From the NCBI RefSeq assembly GCF_900609065.1, contig NZ_UXAU01000009.1:1-64000 (forward strand): a stretch of 64,000 nucleotides of DNA, written 5' to 3'. A model generated the notes under the pieces. The model ran no database searches and had not been told where the DNA came from. It saw only the letters and a program-made list of their open reading frames with translations. Below are positions 1-7,996 of this stretch, piece after piece. Source of the DNA: Arthrobacter ulcerisalmonis (lineage in GTDB: Bacteria; Actinomycetota; Actinomycetes; Actinomycetales; Micrococcaceae). The position numbers and the translations under genes were made by a program. How positions within the stretch are numbered: the stretch's first letter is position 1; every line of letters begins with the position of its first letter.

Positions 1-2
1 GC

Positions 3-99
3 TGGCTAGACTTCTACAACCACCGCCGAAACCACGCAGCCCTCGGAGGACGACCACCCATCAGCAGATGTAACCAACCTGCTGGCTGAGTACAGCTAG
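3..99 (+). pseudogene. IS481/IS3-like transposase C-terminal remnant, frameshifted
   Basis: The first 97 bases read as the tail of an rve-type (DDE) transposase: WLDFYNHRRNHAALGG then RPPISR, which matches the usual end of IS481-family proteins. After ISR the frame breaks. Skipping one T at position 69 restores VTNLLAEYS and a TAG at 97-99, the normal family ending, so a one-base insertion is likely. The stop lies tail to tail with the stop of the next gene (shared CTAG, 96-99). The rest of the element is outside the window, so I cannot tell whether it is whole. No terminal inverted repeat is visible on this side. It marks a transposition scar at the edge of the paa island. Confidence 0.7.
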
Positions 100-956
100 G
101 CGGGCCACTCGAAGAACCCCTTCCCGGTCTTCCGCCCCAGCTCGCCGCGGGCCACTTTGTCCTTGAGGATCTTCGGCGGCGCAAAGCGTTCCCCCAGCGT
201 GGACTGCAGATATTCGGCGATGCCCAGGCGAACGTCCAAACCCACGATGTCGGTGGTTTTCAGCGGCCCGGTGGGGTGCTTGTAGCCCAGGACCATGGCG
301 GCGTCGATGTCCTCGGCGGAGGCCACGCCCTCCTCGACCATGCGCATCGCCTCAAGCGCAATGGCCACCCCCAGCCGGGATGAAGCGAAGCCGGGCGCAT
401 CGTGAACCACGACGGCGGTCTTGCCGAGTGCCTCCACCCAGCCAGGTGCCGCTGCAGCAAGTTCTGGTGACGTTTTCCTGCCCACCACAACCTCGATGAG
501 GGTGGATGCGGGGACGGGGTTGAAGAAATGCAGCCCCACAAAGTTCTGCGGGCGGGCGAGCTCATTCGCCAGGCCGTCGATGGACAGGGACGACGTATTG
601 GACGCCAGGAAGGCATCCTCCGCCAGGCAGTTCTCGATGCCTTGCAGGGAGGTCACCTTGAGGTCCCAGTCTTCAGGGACAGCCTCCACCACCAAGTGCG
701 AGTTTTGGAATTCGCTGATGTTGGTGCTGACGGTGAGCCGGGCGGCCAGCTCTTCATGGGTGGCGTCGCCGGCAGCCCCACGCTCGATGCTGCGGGCTAC
801 CGCGGCTTCAACGCGCTCGTGGGCGGCCTGGGCAGACTCGGCATCCCGCTCCACTACCAGGACGTTGGCCCCGTTGATCAAGAAGGCGTGCGCAATGCCC
901 GCCCCCATGCGGCCGCCGCCCAAGACACCAACACGGCTGGGAAGGGGAGGGGTCAT
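96..956 (-). CDS. paaH: 3-hydroxyacyl-CoA dehydrogenase (PaaH-type)
   Basis: NAD-dependent oxidation of 3-hydroxyadipyl-CoA to 3-oxoadipyl-CoA, the penultimate step of phenylacetate breakdown, in the cytosol. The 286-residue protein opens with the Rossmann motif GGGRMG (residues 13-18), followed by ERD at the end of beta-2. It carries SNTSSLSI (about 119-126) and the family signature HFFNP (143-147), then the C-terminal 3HCDH domain ending GRKTGKGFFEW. Length equals single-domain Hbd/PaaH enzymes. The ATG overlaps the stop of the upstream hydratase gene (ATGA, 953-956), so it is last in the paaJ-paaF-paaH operon. The role as PaaH and not a butyryl-CoA-type Hbd is inferred from this context. 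Its stop codon abuts the transposase remnant, but the protein looks full length. Confidence 0.9.
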   Translation of the reverse strand: MTPPLPSRVGVLGGGRMGAGIAHAFLINGANVLVVERDAESAQAAHERVEAAVARSIERGAAGDATHEELAARLTVSTNISEFQNSHLVVEAVPEDWDLKVTSLQGIENCLAEDAFLASNTSSLSIDGLANELARPQNFVGLHFFNPVPASTLIEVVVGRKTSPELAAAAPGWVEALGKTAVVVHDAPGFASSRLGVAIALEAMRMVEEGVASAEDIDAAMVLGYKHPTGPLKTTDIVGLDVRLGIAEYLQSTLGERFAPPKILKDKVARGELGRKTGKGFFEWPA

Positions 957-1759
957 GGCTGCTTTTCCTCTGTCTGCGTGCTGGCGGGTGATTTTTTGGC
1001 GACCCGTTTGTCGAGGAACTGTTGCATCCGATCGAACTTGGCCTGGGACTCGAAGAGGATGCCCTGCGCCAACTGGTCAATGACGGGGTGCGCTTCGACG
1101 GGGGTGTGGAAAACGGACTTGGTGATGCGGACCGCCAGGGGGTCCTGGCGGCTGATCCGGTCGGCCAGGGCGTGGGCGGCAGGCATCAGCTCATCGGCCG
1201 CGTGCATCTCGGTGATGAGCCGCGCTGCCAGCGCTTCCTCTCCGTTCAGGACCAGCCCGGCCATCAGGATCTGCTTGGCCAGCGGCTCACCTACCAGTTC
1301 CTTCAGGCGCCACGTGGCGCCTGCGGCCGCCAGGATGCCGAGGCCTGTTTCCGGGTTGCCAATGCGAACAGCCGGGGTGCCAAGGCGGAAGTCTGCCGCG
1401 TAGGCCAACTCGGCCCCGCCACCCAGGCAGAAGCCGTCCAACGCAGCAATCACCGGCATGGGCAGCTTGGCGATCCGGACAAAGATGGTGGAGTTGATGC
1501 CCTGCAGCGCATCGTCACGGCGGCGCTCCCGGAGCTGGGCAATATCCGCGCCGGAGGCAAACACGCCATCCACCCCAGCGATGATGAGGATTCGGGGGTG
1601 CTGTTCGAGGGCGGCACAGACAATGTGCAGTTCGTCGACCATCTGCTGGTCGATCGCATTACGGACCTCAGGACGGTTAAGTTGGACGATCACGCGGTCG
1701 TCCCGCTCTTCGACCAGGAGGGTGCTGAACACCTGACCCGCCAGGGTTGACCCCGCCAT
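953..1759 (-). CDS. paaF: Enoyl-CoA hydratase (PaaF-type, crotonase family)
   Basis: Hydrates 2,3-dehydroadipyl-CoA to 3-hydroxyadipyl-CoA. The crotonase fold is clear: oxyanion-hole segments ASGADIAQL and CLGGGAELA, and both catalytic glutamates of true hydratases (GGGAE and NPE). I place the start at the ATG at 1759, giving 268 residues. It overlaps the thiolase stop by one base (TGATG), and a longer in-frame reading would run into the thiolase gene with non-family sequence. The last four bases overlap the paaH start. Position between thiolase and dehydrogenase genes supports beta-oxidation of the C6 CoA intermediate. A generic short-chain hydratase cannot be excluded from sequence alone. 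Confidence 0.87.
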   Translation of the reverse strand: MAGSTLAGQVFSTLLVEERDDRVIVQLNRPEVRNAIDQQMVDELHIVCAALEQHPRILIIAGVDGVFASGADIAQLRERRRDDALQGINSTIFVRIAKLPMPVIAALDGFCLGGGAELAYAADFRLGTPAVRIGNPETGLGILAAAGATWRLKELVGEPLAKQILMAGLVLNGEEALAARLITEMHAADELMPAAHALADRISRQDPLAVRITKSVFHTPVEAHPVIDQLAQGILFESQAKFDRMQQFLDKRVAKKSPASTQTEEKQP

Positions 1760-2970
1760 CAGACGCGCTCCAACAACATGGCAGTTCCCTGGCCCACACC
1801 AATGCACATGGTGGCGAGGCCAAGTTTTGCGTCCTCGCGTTCCATCCTGCCCAGGAGAGTGATGGCAATCCGGGACCCGCTGGAACCCAGCGGATGTCCC
1901 AGACTGATGGCGCCGCCGTCGTTATTGACGATTCCTGGATCAATCCCCAGCCGGCGCATGCTGGCCAGTCCCTGCGTTGCGAAGGCTTCGTTCAGTTCCA
2001 CGGCGCCGAGGTCAGCCACGCTGAACCCTGTCCGCTGCAAGACCTTGGTGGTGGCGGGGACTGGGCCGAGACCCATGACTTCCGGCTCGCATCCGGCCGA
2101 GGCGCCATCCACAATGCGGGCCCGCGGGGTGAGGCCCAGCCGCTTGATGGCTGCCTCCGAGGCCACGATGATGGCAGATGCGCCATCGTTCAAGGTTGAT
2201 GAGTTACCTGCGGTGACCACTGAGCCGCCGTGAACCACGGGTTTGAGTCGGCCGAGCACATCCATGGTGGTGCCAACGCGGGGACCCTCATCGGTGTCCA
2301 CCACCGTTTCACTCTTGCGCGTCTTGACCGTAACGGGCACAATTTCGGCGGCAAACCGGCCGGCCTCGATCGCTGCGAGGGCCAGTTCGTGGGACCGGAC
2401 GGCAAACGCGTCTGCATCCTCGCGGGTGATGCCATCCACCCGGGCCACTTCCTCGGCGGTCTCCGGCATGGAGTAGGTCATTTTGCCGCCCCGGGACAGA
2501 TCGCCCGTGCTGAACCGGGGGTTGGCGAACCGCCACCCAATCGACGTGTCGAAGATCTGGCCGGGCTTGGCGAACGCGGTGCTGGGTTTTTCCTGAACCC
2601 ACGGCGCCCGGCTCATGGATTCCACGCCGCCAGCGATCACCACATCCGCTGCCCCCGACTTGATCATCTGGCTTGCCTGGATGATGGCGCTCAGTCCGGA
2701 CGCGCAGAGCCGGTTGACGGTGATGCCAGGGATGTGGAGCGGGAGGCCGGCCAGGAGGGTGGCCATCCTGGCGACGTTTCGGTTCTCCTCACCAGCGCCA
2801 TTGGCGTTGCCCAGGATGACTTCTTCGATGCTGTCCGGGTCCAGGCCTGCGCGGGAGACTGCCTCGCCTACCACTAGGGCGGCAAGGTCATCGGGGCGGA
2901 CGCTGGACAGTGCGCCGCCGTACCTGCCCACCGGCGTGCGGACGCCGCCAACAAGAAAAGCCTCAGTCAT
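1759..2970 (-). CDS. paaJ: Thiolase, 3-oxoadipyl-CoA/acetyl-CoA acetyltransferase (PaaJ/PcaF-type)
   Basis: Cleaves 3-oxoadipyl-CoA to succinyl-CoA and acetyl-CoA; in Paa pathways PaaJ also thiolyses the 3-oxo-5,6-dehydrosuberyl-CoA intermediate. The active-site cysteine is in NRLCASGLSA (C89), with NEAFA, GHPLG (His) and CIGVGQG (second Cys) in the C-terminal half. The 403-residue length is normal. I chose the ATG at 2970, not the TTG at 2976, because an AAAGGA Shine-Dalgarno lies 7 bases upstream of the ATG. First gene of the minus-strand paaJ-paaF-paaH block, preceded by a PaaR-like palindrome at 3009-3030. Confidence 0.9.
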   Translation of the reverse strand: MTEAFLVGGVRTPVGRYGGALSSVRPDDLAALVVGEAVSRAGLDPDSIEEVILGNANGAGEENRNVARMATLLAGLPLHIPGITVNRLCASGLSAIIQASQMIKSGAADVVIAGGVESMSRAPWVQEKPSTAFAKPGQIFDTSIGWRFANPRFSTGDLSRGGKMTYSMPETAEEVARVDGITREDADAFAVRSHELALAAIEAGRFAAEIVPVTVKTRKSETVVDTDEGPRVGTTMDVLGRLKPVVHGGSVVTAGNSSTLNDGASAIIVASEAAIKRLGLTPRARIVDGASAGCEPEVMGLGPVPATTKVLQRTGFSVADLGAVELNEAFATQGLASMRRLGIDPGIVNNDGGAISLGHPLGSSGSRIAITLLGRMEREDAKLGLATMCIGVGQGTAMLLERV

Positions 2971-3008
2971 GAGCAAATCCTTTACCAGTGCAGTTGATCG
3001 GCATCATT

Positions 3009-3030
3009 AGTTACCGACCGTTCGTTCTAT
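3009..3030. promoter_or_regulatory. PaaR-type operator 1 (upstream of paaJ)
   Basis: An imperfect palindrome with left half ACCGACCG and right half CGTTC. It agrees with the operator reported for the actinobacterial TetR regulator PaaR (ACTNACCG-NN-CG-NN-CGGTNAGT) at most fixed positions. It lies 39 bp upstream of the paaJ ATG and next to the 3' end of paaR. On the minus strand TTTATA (about 3035-3030) and TAATGA could be -35/-10 with the palindrome in the spacer. Motif similarity is seen; repression is inferred. Confidence 0.75.
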
Positions 3031-3063
3031 AAAGATGACATGCCATGACGAGGAGGTCAACTG

Positions 3064-3684
3064 CTACGTACGTGCGTGCAACCCGTCAAAAGCAATGGTG
3101 ATCAGGTCATCGGCCAGCTTCTCTGGCGACAGGGACCCGCCCGGTTTGTACCACTCAACAATCGAGTTGATGGTGCCAAAAAGCAGGCGGGTAGCGGTCC
3201 GGGGATCAATGTCCGTGCGCAACGAGCCCTCATCCCTGGCGGCCGCAATCAGCCCGGAAACGGCGTGGTCAAACGAGCGCCGACGCTCCAGGGCGTCCCG
3301 CTCGATCTCAGTATTACCGCGCAACCGCAGCAGGAGCGTGACGAAGGGAAGGCGTTCCACCAGGACCGCCACGGTCTGCCTGAGGACAAACTCCAATCGC
3401 TGGTCTGCCGGCCCGGAACTGGCCTGGGGCTGGGTGAGGATGGCTTCCAACCCGCCCAAGGCATGATCCAGGGCCAGCTTGAGCAGATCGCCCTTCGATG
3501 GGACGTGGTGGTAGATGGCCGATTTGGAGATGCCCAAGTTCTCGGCCAGGGTGCCCATGGATGTGGCGTCGTAGCCGTGCCGGTTGAAAACGTCGACGGC
3601 GATGCGCAGCACAGACTGCTGGTCGTATCCTGGGCGGCCACGCTTGGTAGCGGCTGTGCTGGCTGTTTCGGTGCTGCTGGGCAT
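3064..3684 (-). CDS. paaR: TetR-family repressor of phenylacetate catabolism (PaaR-like)
   Basis: A 206-residue TetR protein. The N-terminal helix-turn-helix (about 20-65) includes TSMGTLAENLGISKSAIYHH and is followed by a ligand-binding all-helical domain. It lies third in the paaI-paaK-paaR block, 39 bp after paaK, and is flanked by the first of four related palindromes in the paa island. TetR-type PaaR proteins in Corynebacterium and relatives are released by phenylacetyl-CoA, and the same ligand is the obvious inference here. Being cotranscribed behind paaI/paaK, it would be under its own control through the site at 5584. The E. coli regulator PaaX (GntR-like) is absent from this island. 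Confidence 0.82.
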   Translation of the reverse strand: MPSSTETASTAATKRGRPGYDQQSVLRIAVDVFNRHGYDATSMGTLAENLGISKSAIYHHVPSKGDLLKLALDHALGGLEAILTQPQASSGPADQRLEFVLRQTVAVLVERLPFVTLLLRLRGNTEIERDALERRRSFDHAVSGLIAAARDEGSLRTDIDPRTATRLLFGTINSIVEWYKPGGSLSPEKLADDLITIAFDGLHART

Positions 3685-3723
3685 ACTCCTTACCTTCTCA
3701 CGCTGGGGACGTTGGGCTGCGTC

Positions 3724-5076
3724 TCACTGCTTGGGCCGAAGGTCGTAGATCCGCCGCAGCTTCCCGTTGGAGCGCGCCAGGACGTGCGGCTCCAGAACCT
3801 CCACGGAGCACGAAGAACCCACGTGGATCTTGATTTGCTCCTGCAGGGTGCGGGCCGCCGTCGTGCCCTGCTCAGCGGTGGTGAGTTCTCGGCGTTCGAT
3901 CTTGACCTTCAGCTGATCCATCCGCTGCCCCTCCGGGCGGGTCAGTTCGAGCTGGAAATGCGGGCTCAGCTCCGGGATCCGCAGCGCGATTTCCTCGATT
4001 TGGGAGGGGAAGACGTTGACGCCGCGGAGGATGATCATGTCATCGCTGCGGCCGGTGATGCGGCCCATCCGGCGGTGCGCTGGCCGGGCGGTGCCGGGCA
4101 GGAGCCGGGTGAGGTCCTTGGTGCGGTACCGGATGATGGGCAGCGCCTCCTTGGTGAGGGAGGTGAAGACCAGTTCACCGGGCTCGCCGTCCTGCAGGAC
4201 GTTCTGCCGGCCAACGTCCGGGTTGAACGCATCGATGATTTCGGGCCGGAAGTGGTCCTCCCAGATGTGTGAGCCGTCCTGGGTTTCCACGGCCTCGCCG
4301 GCAACGCCAGGTCCCATCACCTCTGACAATCCATAGATATCGCATGCCTTGATATCCATGGTGACCTCGAGCTCGTGCCGCATCTCGGCAGTCCAAGGCT
4401 CGGCGCCCAGGACCGCGAACTTCAGCGACGTGGAGGCGGGGTCGATCCCCATCTGCGCCATGGTGTCAGCGATGGTCAGCAGGTACGTGGGTGTGGCGAG
4501 GATGGCGTCCGGCTTGAAGTCCTGGATCAGTTGGATCTGCCGCTCGGTCTGACCGCCGGAGATGGGAATGACAGTGCAGCCCAATGCTTCGGCACCGGCG
4601 TGCGCGCCCAGCCCGCCCGTGAACAGGCCATAGCCATAAGCGTTATGGACCTTCATGCCTGGGCGGATGCCTGCGGCACGGAAGCTGCGGGCTACGAGTT
4701 TGGCCCAGTCGGCCAGGTCCTGCCGGGTGTACCCCACAACTGTGGGCCGGCCGGTGGTCCCGGAACTGGCGTGCACGCGGGCTACCTCTGACTGCGGGAC
4801 CGCGAACATGCCGAACGGGTACTCGGACCGCAGGTCCTCTTTGGTGGTGAAGGGAAAATCGCCCAAGTCTGCCAGTTCGCGGAGGTCGGTGGGGTGGACG
4901 CCAGCGGCGTCAAACTTGCGGGTGTAGAGGGGGACGCGCTCGTAAGCGTAGGCCACGGTGTGCTGGAGGCGGCTCAGTTGCAGGGCCTCAAGCTCGTCGC
5001 GGGACATGGTCTCTTCGCGGTCCAGGACGGCGTCTGAGGTGGCCGTGGCGGGCGCGGTGATTTTCTGGTCTGTCAT
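3724..5076 (-). CDS. paaK: Phenylacetate-CoA ligase
   Basis: Activates phenylacetate with ATP and CoA to phenylacetyl-CoA, the committed first step. The adenylate-forming family motifs appear in order: SSGTTGRPTVVGYT (P-loop-like), DIYGLSEVMGPG, YRTKDLTR and GRSDDMIILRGVNVFPSQ (hinge), then the small C-terminal domain ending in NGKLRR with a conserved lysine. I place the start at the ATG at 5076 (450 residues, PaaK length). AGGA precedes it, and a longer reading would overlap the thioesterase gene with atypical residues. It starts 7 bp after paaI and is followed by paaR. Confidence 0.93.
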   Translation of the reverse strand: MTDQKITAPATATSDAVLDREETMSRDELEALQLSRLQHTVAYAYERVPLYTRKFDAAGVHPTDLRELADLGDFPFTTKEDLRSEYPFGMFAVPQSEVARVHASSGTTGRPTVVGYTRQDLADWAKLVARSFRAAGIRPGMKVHNAYGYGLFTGGLGAHAGAEALGCTVIPISGGQTERQIQLIQDFKPDAILATPTYLLTIADTMAQMGIDPASTSLKFAVLGAEPWTAEMRHELEVTMDIKACDIYGLSEVMGPGVAGEAVETQDGSHIWEDHFRPEIIDAFNPDVGRQNVLQDGEPGELVFTSLTKEALPIIRYRTKDLTRLLPGTARPAHRRMGRITGRSDDMIILRGVNVFPSQIEEIALRIPELSPHFQLELTRPEGQRMDQLKVKIERRELTTAEQGTTAARTLQEQIKIHVGSSCSVEVLEPHVLARSNGKLRRIYDLRPKQ

Positions 5077-5083
5077 GGGGTTC

Positions 5084-5563
5084 CTATTTCTTTGCGATGG
5101 TGCGGCTGCGCCCACGAAACTCTGCAATGAGTTCGCCAAATTCGCTGCCGTCCGGCGGGGTGGCAGGGCTGCCGGCTGACTGTGGGTCAGCTGCGAAGAC
5201 CTGGATGTCATAGAGTCCGCTGCGTCCCGCGGTCGAACGAAGTCCCGCTACGGCGGTGAGGCGTTGGCCCTGGAACGCGGGCTTGAGGAAGTTGATGTCT
5301 GCCCCGGCTGCCACGGTGATGAGCCCGGCCTCCTGAGGGCTGGGCTCGGCCGGGTTGCACGCGAGGGCGAAGGCGGTGTCGGCGAAGGCGAAGATCATTC
5401 CGCCGTGTGCCATCCCAAAACCGTTCAGCATTTCCCGCCGCAATGTCATGGAAATAGTGGCCTGACCTGTGCTGACCGTGTGGACTTCGATGCCCAGCCA
5501 CTCAGAGGCGGGATCGTCCGCCAGGATGGAGTGCTTGACTCCGGAGAGGGTTGATTCAGTCAC
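5084..5563 (-). CDS. paaI: Hotdog-fold acyl-CoA thioesterase PaaI
   Basis: A 159-residue hotdog protein with the PaaI signature NGFGMAHGGMIF followed by DTAFA (Asn47, H53-G-G, D62), the residues used by PaaI to hydrolyse stalled ring-hydroxylated phenylacetyl-CoA and free trapped CoA. The start is a GTG at 5563 with GGAGG 9 bases upstream; a nearby ATG at 5570 is out of frame. There is a somewhat longer, Gly/Pro/Ser-rich stretch near residues 130-145. First gene of the paaI-paaK-paaR block, with a PaaR-like site 21 bp upstream of the start. Confidence 0.88.
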   Translation of the reverse strand: MTESTLSGVKHSILADDPASEWLGIEVHTVSTGQATISMTLRREMLNGFGMAHGGMIFAFADTAFALACNPAEPSPQEAGLITVAAGADINFLKPAFQGQRLTAVAGLRSTAGRSGLYDIQVFAADPQSAGSPATPPDGSEFGELIAEFRGRSRTIAKK

Positions 5564-5583
5564 GGGTCATTGCCTCCAGTTGT

Positions 5584-5605
5584 ATTTACCGAATGTTCAT
5601 TAGGT
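5584..5605. promoter_or_regulatory. PaaR-type operator 2 (upstream of paaI-paaK-paaR)
   Basis: A weaker member of the palindrome set: left half ACCGAATG, right half CATTAGGT, giving a recognisable dyad with more deviations from the PaaR consensus than the other sites. On the minus strand TAAATA/TACAAC follows it as a possible -10. Because it controls paaR itself, a lower-affinity site would fit autoregulation (inference). Confidence 0.6.
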
Positions 5606-5720
5606 AATCCCATGGAGCGGCAGCTGTCAAGGGTTGGCTGTACCGCTGGAGCGCGGTAGTGGTGAGGGCCCAAGGCCTTGAACTTTCCGTAGCCAGCGCG
5701 GATCATTCATGTACAGTAGT

Positions 5721-5749
5721 TTCATTACCGAACGTACGGTCAGTAAAAT
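5721..5749 (+). promoter_or_regulatory. paaZ promoter with PaaR-type operator 3 (5723-5744)
   Basis: TTCATT (5721-5726) and TAAAAT (5744-5749) are separated by 17 bp and form a plausible sigma-70-type promoter 46 bp upstream of the paaZ ATG. The spacer is almost exactly the core palindrome ACCGAACGTACGGT plus CAGT, the best match in the window to the PaaR consensus. Binding there would block RNA polymerase directly. The hexamer assignment is by eye. Confidence 0.75.
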
Positions 5750-5794
5750 AGCGACCGAGCACCGTCGCTCCCGTGTTGGAAGGAACCGTCACCG

Positions 5795-7903
5795 ATGACC
5801 ACCGCAACCGCAGAGGCCGCCGTCAACACCGTCCAGATCGTCCCCAGCTTTGTGCAGGACTCCTGGTGGACGCCCGACGTCGAAGCGGCACCGGACGCGG
5901 TCCCCGTCCGGGATGCAAGCACGGGTGAGGTCCTGGTCACCGTCAGTGCCCACGGGCTAGACTTGGCGGCAGCCGTTGGCTACGGTCGCGACACCGGGCA
6001 GGCGGAACTGGGGAAACTCACCTTCCACCAGCGCGCCCTCAAGCTCAAAGAACTCGCCCAGTACCTGAACGCCCGGCGCGAGGGGTTCTACGCCTTCTCG
6101 GCCCAGACCGGCGCCACAAAGATCGACTCCATGGTGGATATCGATGGCGGCATCGGCGTGCTGTTCACCTTCGCCTCCAAGGGCCGGCGTGAGCTGCCCA
6201 ACTCACAGGTGGTAGTGGACGGCCCCATGGAGATCCTGTCCAAAGACGGATCGTTTGCCGGCGAGCATATCTTCACCCGGATTCCCGGCGTTGCGGTGCA
6301 GATCAACGCATTCAACTTCCCCGTCTGGGGGATGCTGGAGAAGTTTGCGCCGGCCTTCATTGCCGGCGTCCCCACCATCGTTAAGCCCGCAACCCCCACT
6401 GGCTATGTGGCAGCTGCCGTAGTGCAGGCCATGATCGAGTCCAATATCCTTCCTGCCGGATCGTTGCAGCTGGTTTCCGGCTCCGCGCGCGGCCTCCTGG
6501 ACGAACTCGACTACCGCGACCTGGTGGCCTTCACCGGGTCAGCCTCGACGGCGCAGGCGCTGAAGTCGCACCCGAACGTGGTGGCTGGCGGGGTCCGCTT
6601 CACCTCCGAGACGGACTCGTTGAACGCGGCAATCCTGGGCCCAGACGCCGTCCCCGGTACGCCTGAATTTGACGCCTTCGTCAAGTCGATGGTGACCGAG
6701 ATGACGGTCAAGGCTGGCCAGAAGTGCACGTCGATCCGGCGCGCCATCGTCCCTGCATCATTGGTGGGGGCGGTCACCGAGGCCGTGGGCCAGAGGATCC
6801 AGCAGCGGGTGGTCATCGGTGACCCGCGCGCAGATGGCGTGACAATGGGCGCCTTGGCGTCCCTGGACCAGCTCAAGGATGTCCGGGAAGCAGTGCAGGC
6901 AATGCTTGACGCCGGTGGTGAACTTGCGTACGGAACCCTGGATTCGCCGCGGGTCACCGCCGCTGACGGCAGCATTGGCGAAGTGCCCGACGGCGCGTTC
7001 ATGGCACCGCTGCTGCTCGGCTGGAACGACGTTGATGCCGAGGCCGTGCACTCGCGGGAGGCGTTCGGCCCGGTGGCATCGGTACTGGGCTACACGGACC
7101 TGGCCGATGCTGTCCGCCTCGCCGCCCGTGGCGGCGGTTCACTGGTGGCGACCGTCTGCACCAACGATTCCGCGGTGGCGCGGGAGTTGGTCACGGGAAT
7201 CGCTGCCCACCATGGGCGGGTCCTGATGCTCAACCGCGAGGACGCGCGCACCTCCACCGGCCACGGCTCGCCCGTGCCGCACCTGGTCCACGGCGGCCCC
7301 GGCCGCGCTGGTGGCGGCGAGGAACTCGGTGGCATCCGCTCGGTCATGCACCACATGCAACGCACTGCCCTGCAGGGCTCACCCAACATGCTCACGGCCG
7401 TGACCGGCGTCTGGCATCAGGGCGCAGACCGCAACTTTACGGCGGAGACCGAGGGGACACACCCCTTCCGGAAGTCCCTGGCGGACCTGAAAATCGGCGA
7501 CGCCGTCCGTTCCGACCTGCGCCAGATCACCTTGGCCGACATCACGGCGTTCGCCAACTCCACGGGCGATACGTTCTACGCGCACACCAATGCAGAGGCG
7601 GCGGCGGCCAACCCCTTCTTCCCGGGCATTGTGGCCCACGGCTACCTGTTGCTCAGCTGGGCTGCCGGGTTGTTTGTCGAGCCGCTGCCGGGTCCCGTAC
7701 TGGCCAATTATGGGCTGGAAGGGCTCCGCTTCATCACCCCCGTTGCCGCTGGCGACTCCATCCGGGTCACGCTGACAGCCAAGAAAATCACTCCCCGGGA
7801 AACGGATGAGTATGGCGAAGTGGCCTGGGATGCGCTCCTCACCAACCAGAGCGATGAGATCGTCGCCACCTACGACGTCCTCACGCTGGTCGAAAAAAAC
7901 TAA
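5795..7903 (+). CDS. paaZ: Bifunctional PaaZ: ALDH-MaoC ring-opening enzyme
   Basis: Oxepin-CoA hydrolase plus 3-oxo-5,6-dehydrosuberyl-CoA semialdehyde dehydrogenase, which opens the heterocycle and oxidises the resulting aldehyde with NADP. The N-terminal aldehyde dehydrogenase domain (about 1-530) has the general-base glutamate in FTSETD (E272) and the nucleophile in GQKCTS (C311). The C-terminal MaoC/R-hydratase domain (about 545-695) has the Asp-His pair D592/H597 in GDTFYAHTN, with the same 5-residue spacing as the E. coli enzyme. The 702-residue length fits the full fusion. A GGAAGGAA ribosome site lies upstream of the ATG. It is alone on its promoter: another promoter/operator lies between it and paaA. 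Confidence 0.95.
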   Translation: MTTATAEAAVNTVQIVPSFVQDSWWTPDVEAAPDAVPVRDASTGEVLVTVSAHGLDLAAAVGYGRDTGQAELGKLTFHQRALKLKELAQYLNARREGFYAFSAQTGATKIDSMVDIDGGIGVLFTFASKGRRELPNSQVVVDGPMEILSKDGSFAGEHIFTRIPGVAVQINAFNFPVWGMLEKFAPAFIAGVPTIVKPATPTGYVAAAVVQAMIESNILPAGSLQLVSGSARGLLDELDYRDLVAFTGSASTAQALKSHPNVVAGGVRFTSETDSLNAAILGPDAVPGTPEFDAFVKSMVTEMTVKAGQKCTSIRRAIVPASLVGAVTEAVGQRIQQRVVIGDPRADGVTMGALASLDQLKDVREAVQAMLDAGGELAYGTLDSPRVTAADGSIGEVPDGAFMAPLLLGWNDVDAEAVHSREAFGPVASVLGYTDLADAVRLAARGGGSLVATVCTNDSAVARELVTGIAAHHGRVLMLNREDARTSTGHGSPVPHLVHGGPGRAGGGEELGGIRSVMHHMQRTALQGSPNMLTAVTGVWHQGADRNFTAETEGTHPFRKSLADLKIGDAVRSDLRQITLADITAFANSTGDTFYAHTNAEAAAANPFFPGIVAHGYLLLSWAAGLFVEPLPGPVLANYGLEGLRFITPVAAGDSIRVTLTAKKITPRETDEYGEVAWDALLTNQSDEIVATYDVLTLVEKN

Positions 7904-7931
7904 AGCCCTTGCCCTTTGGGACAGCCACCTC

Positions 7932-7953
7932 ATATACTGAACGAACGGTCGGT
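7932..7953. promoter_or_regulatory. PaaR-type operator 4 (upstream of paaA)
   Basis: Core ACTGAACGAACGGTCGGT fits the PaaR palindrome well. It is followed directly by TATAGA (7953-7958), a possible -10. TCATAT about 17 bp upstream would be a weak -35, giving the same operator-in-spacer layout as at paaZ. It lies 43 bp before the paaA ATG, so the epoxidase genes can be transcribed separately from paaZ. Confidence 0.75.
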
Positions 7954-7961
7954 ATAGAAGA

Positions 7962-7980
7962 AGGCGCCTCAAGGGCGCCT
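7962..7980 (+). repeat. Perfect 7-bp hairpin in the paaA leader
   Basis: AGGCGCC and GGCGCCT pair perfectly around a 5-base loop (TCAAG). If transcription starts about 7 bases after the -10 at 7953-7958, this stem sits at the extreme 5' end of the paaA mRNA, just before the AAAGGAG ribosome site. No U-tract follows, so an mRNA-stabilising 5' stem fits better than a terminator (inference). Confidence 0.55.
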
Positions 7981-7996
7981 CGTCAAAGGAGAAACC

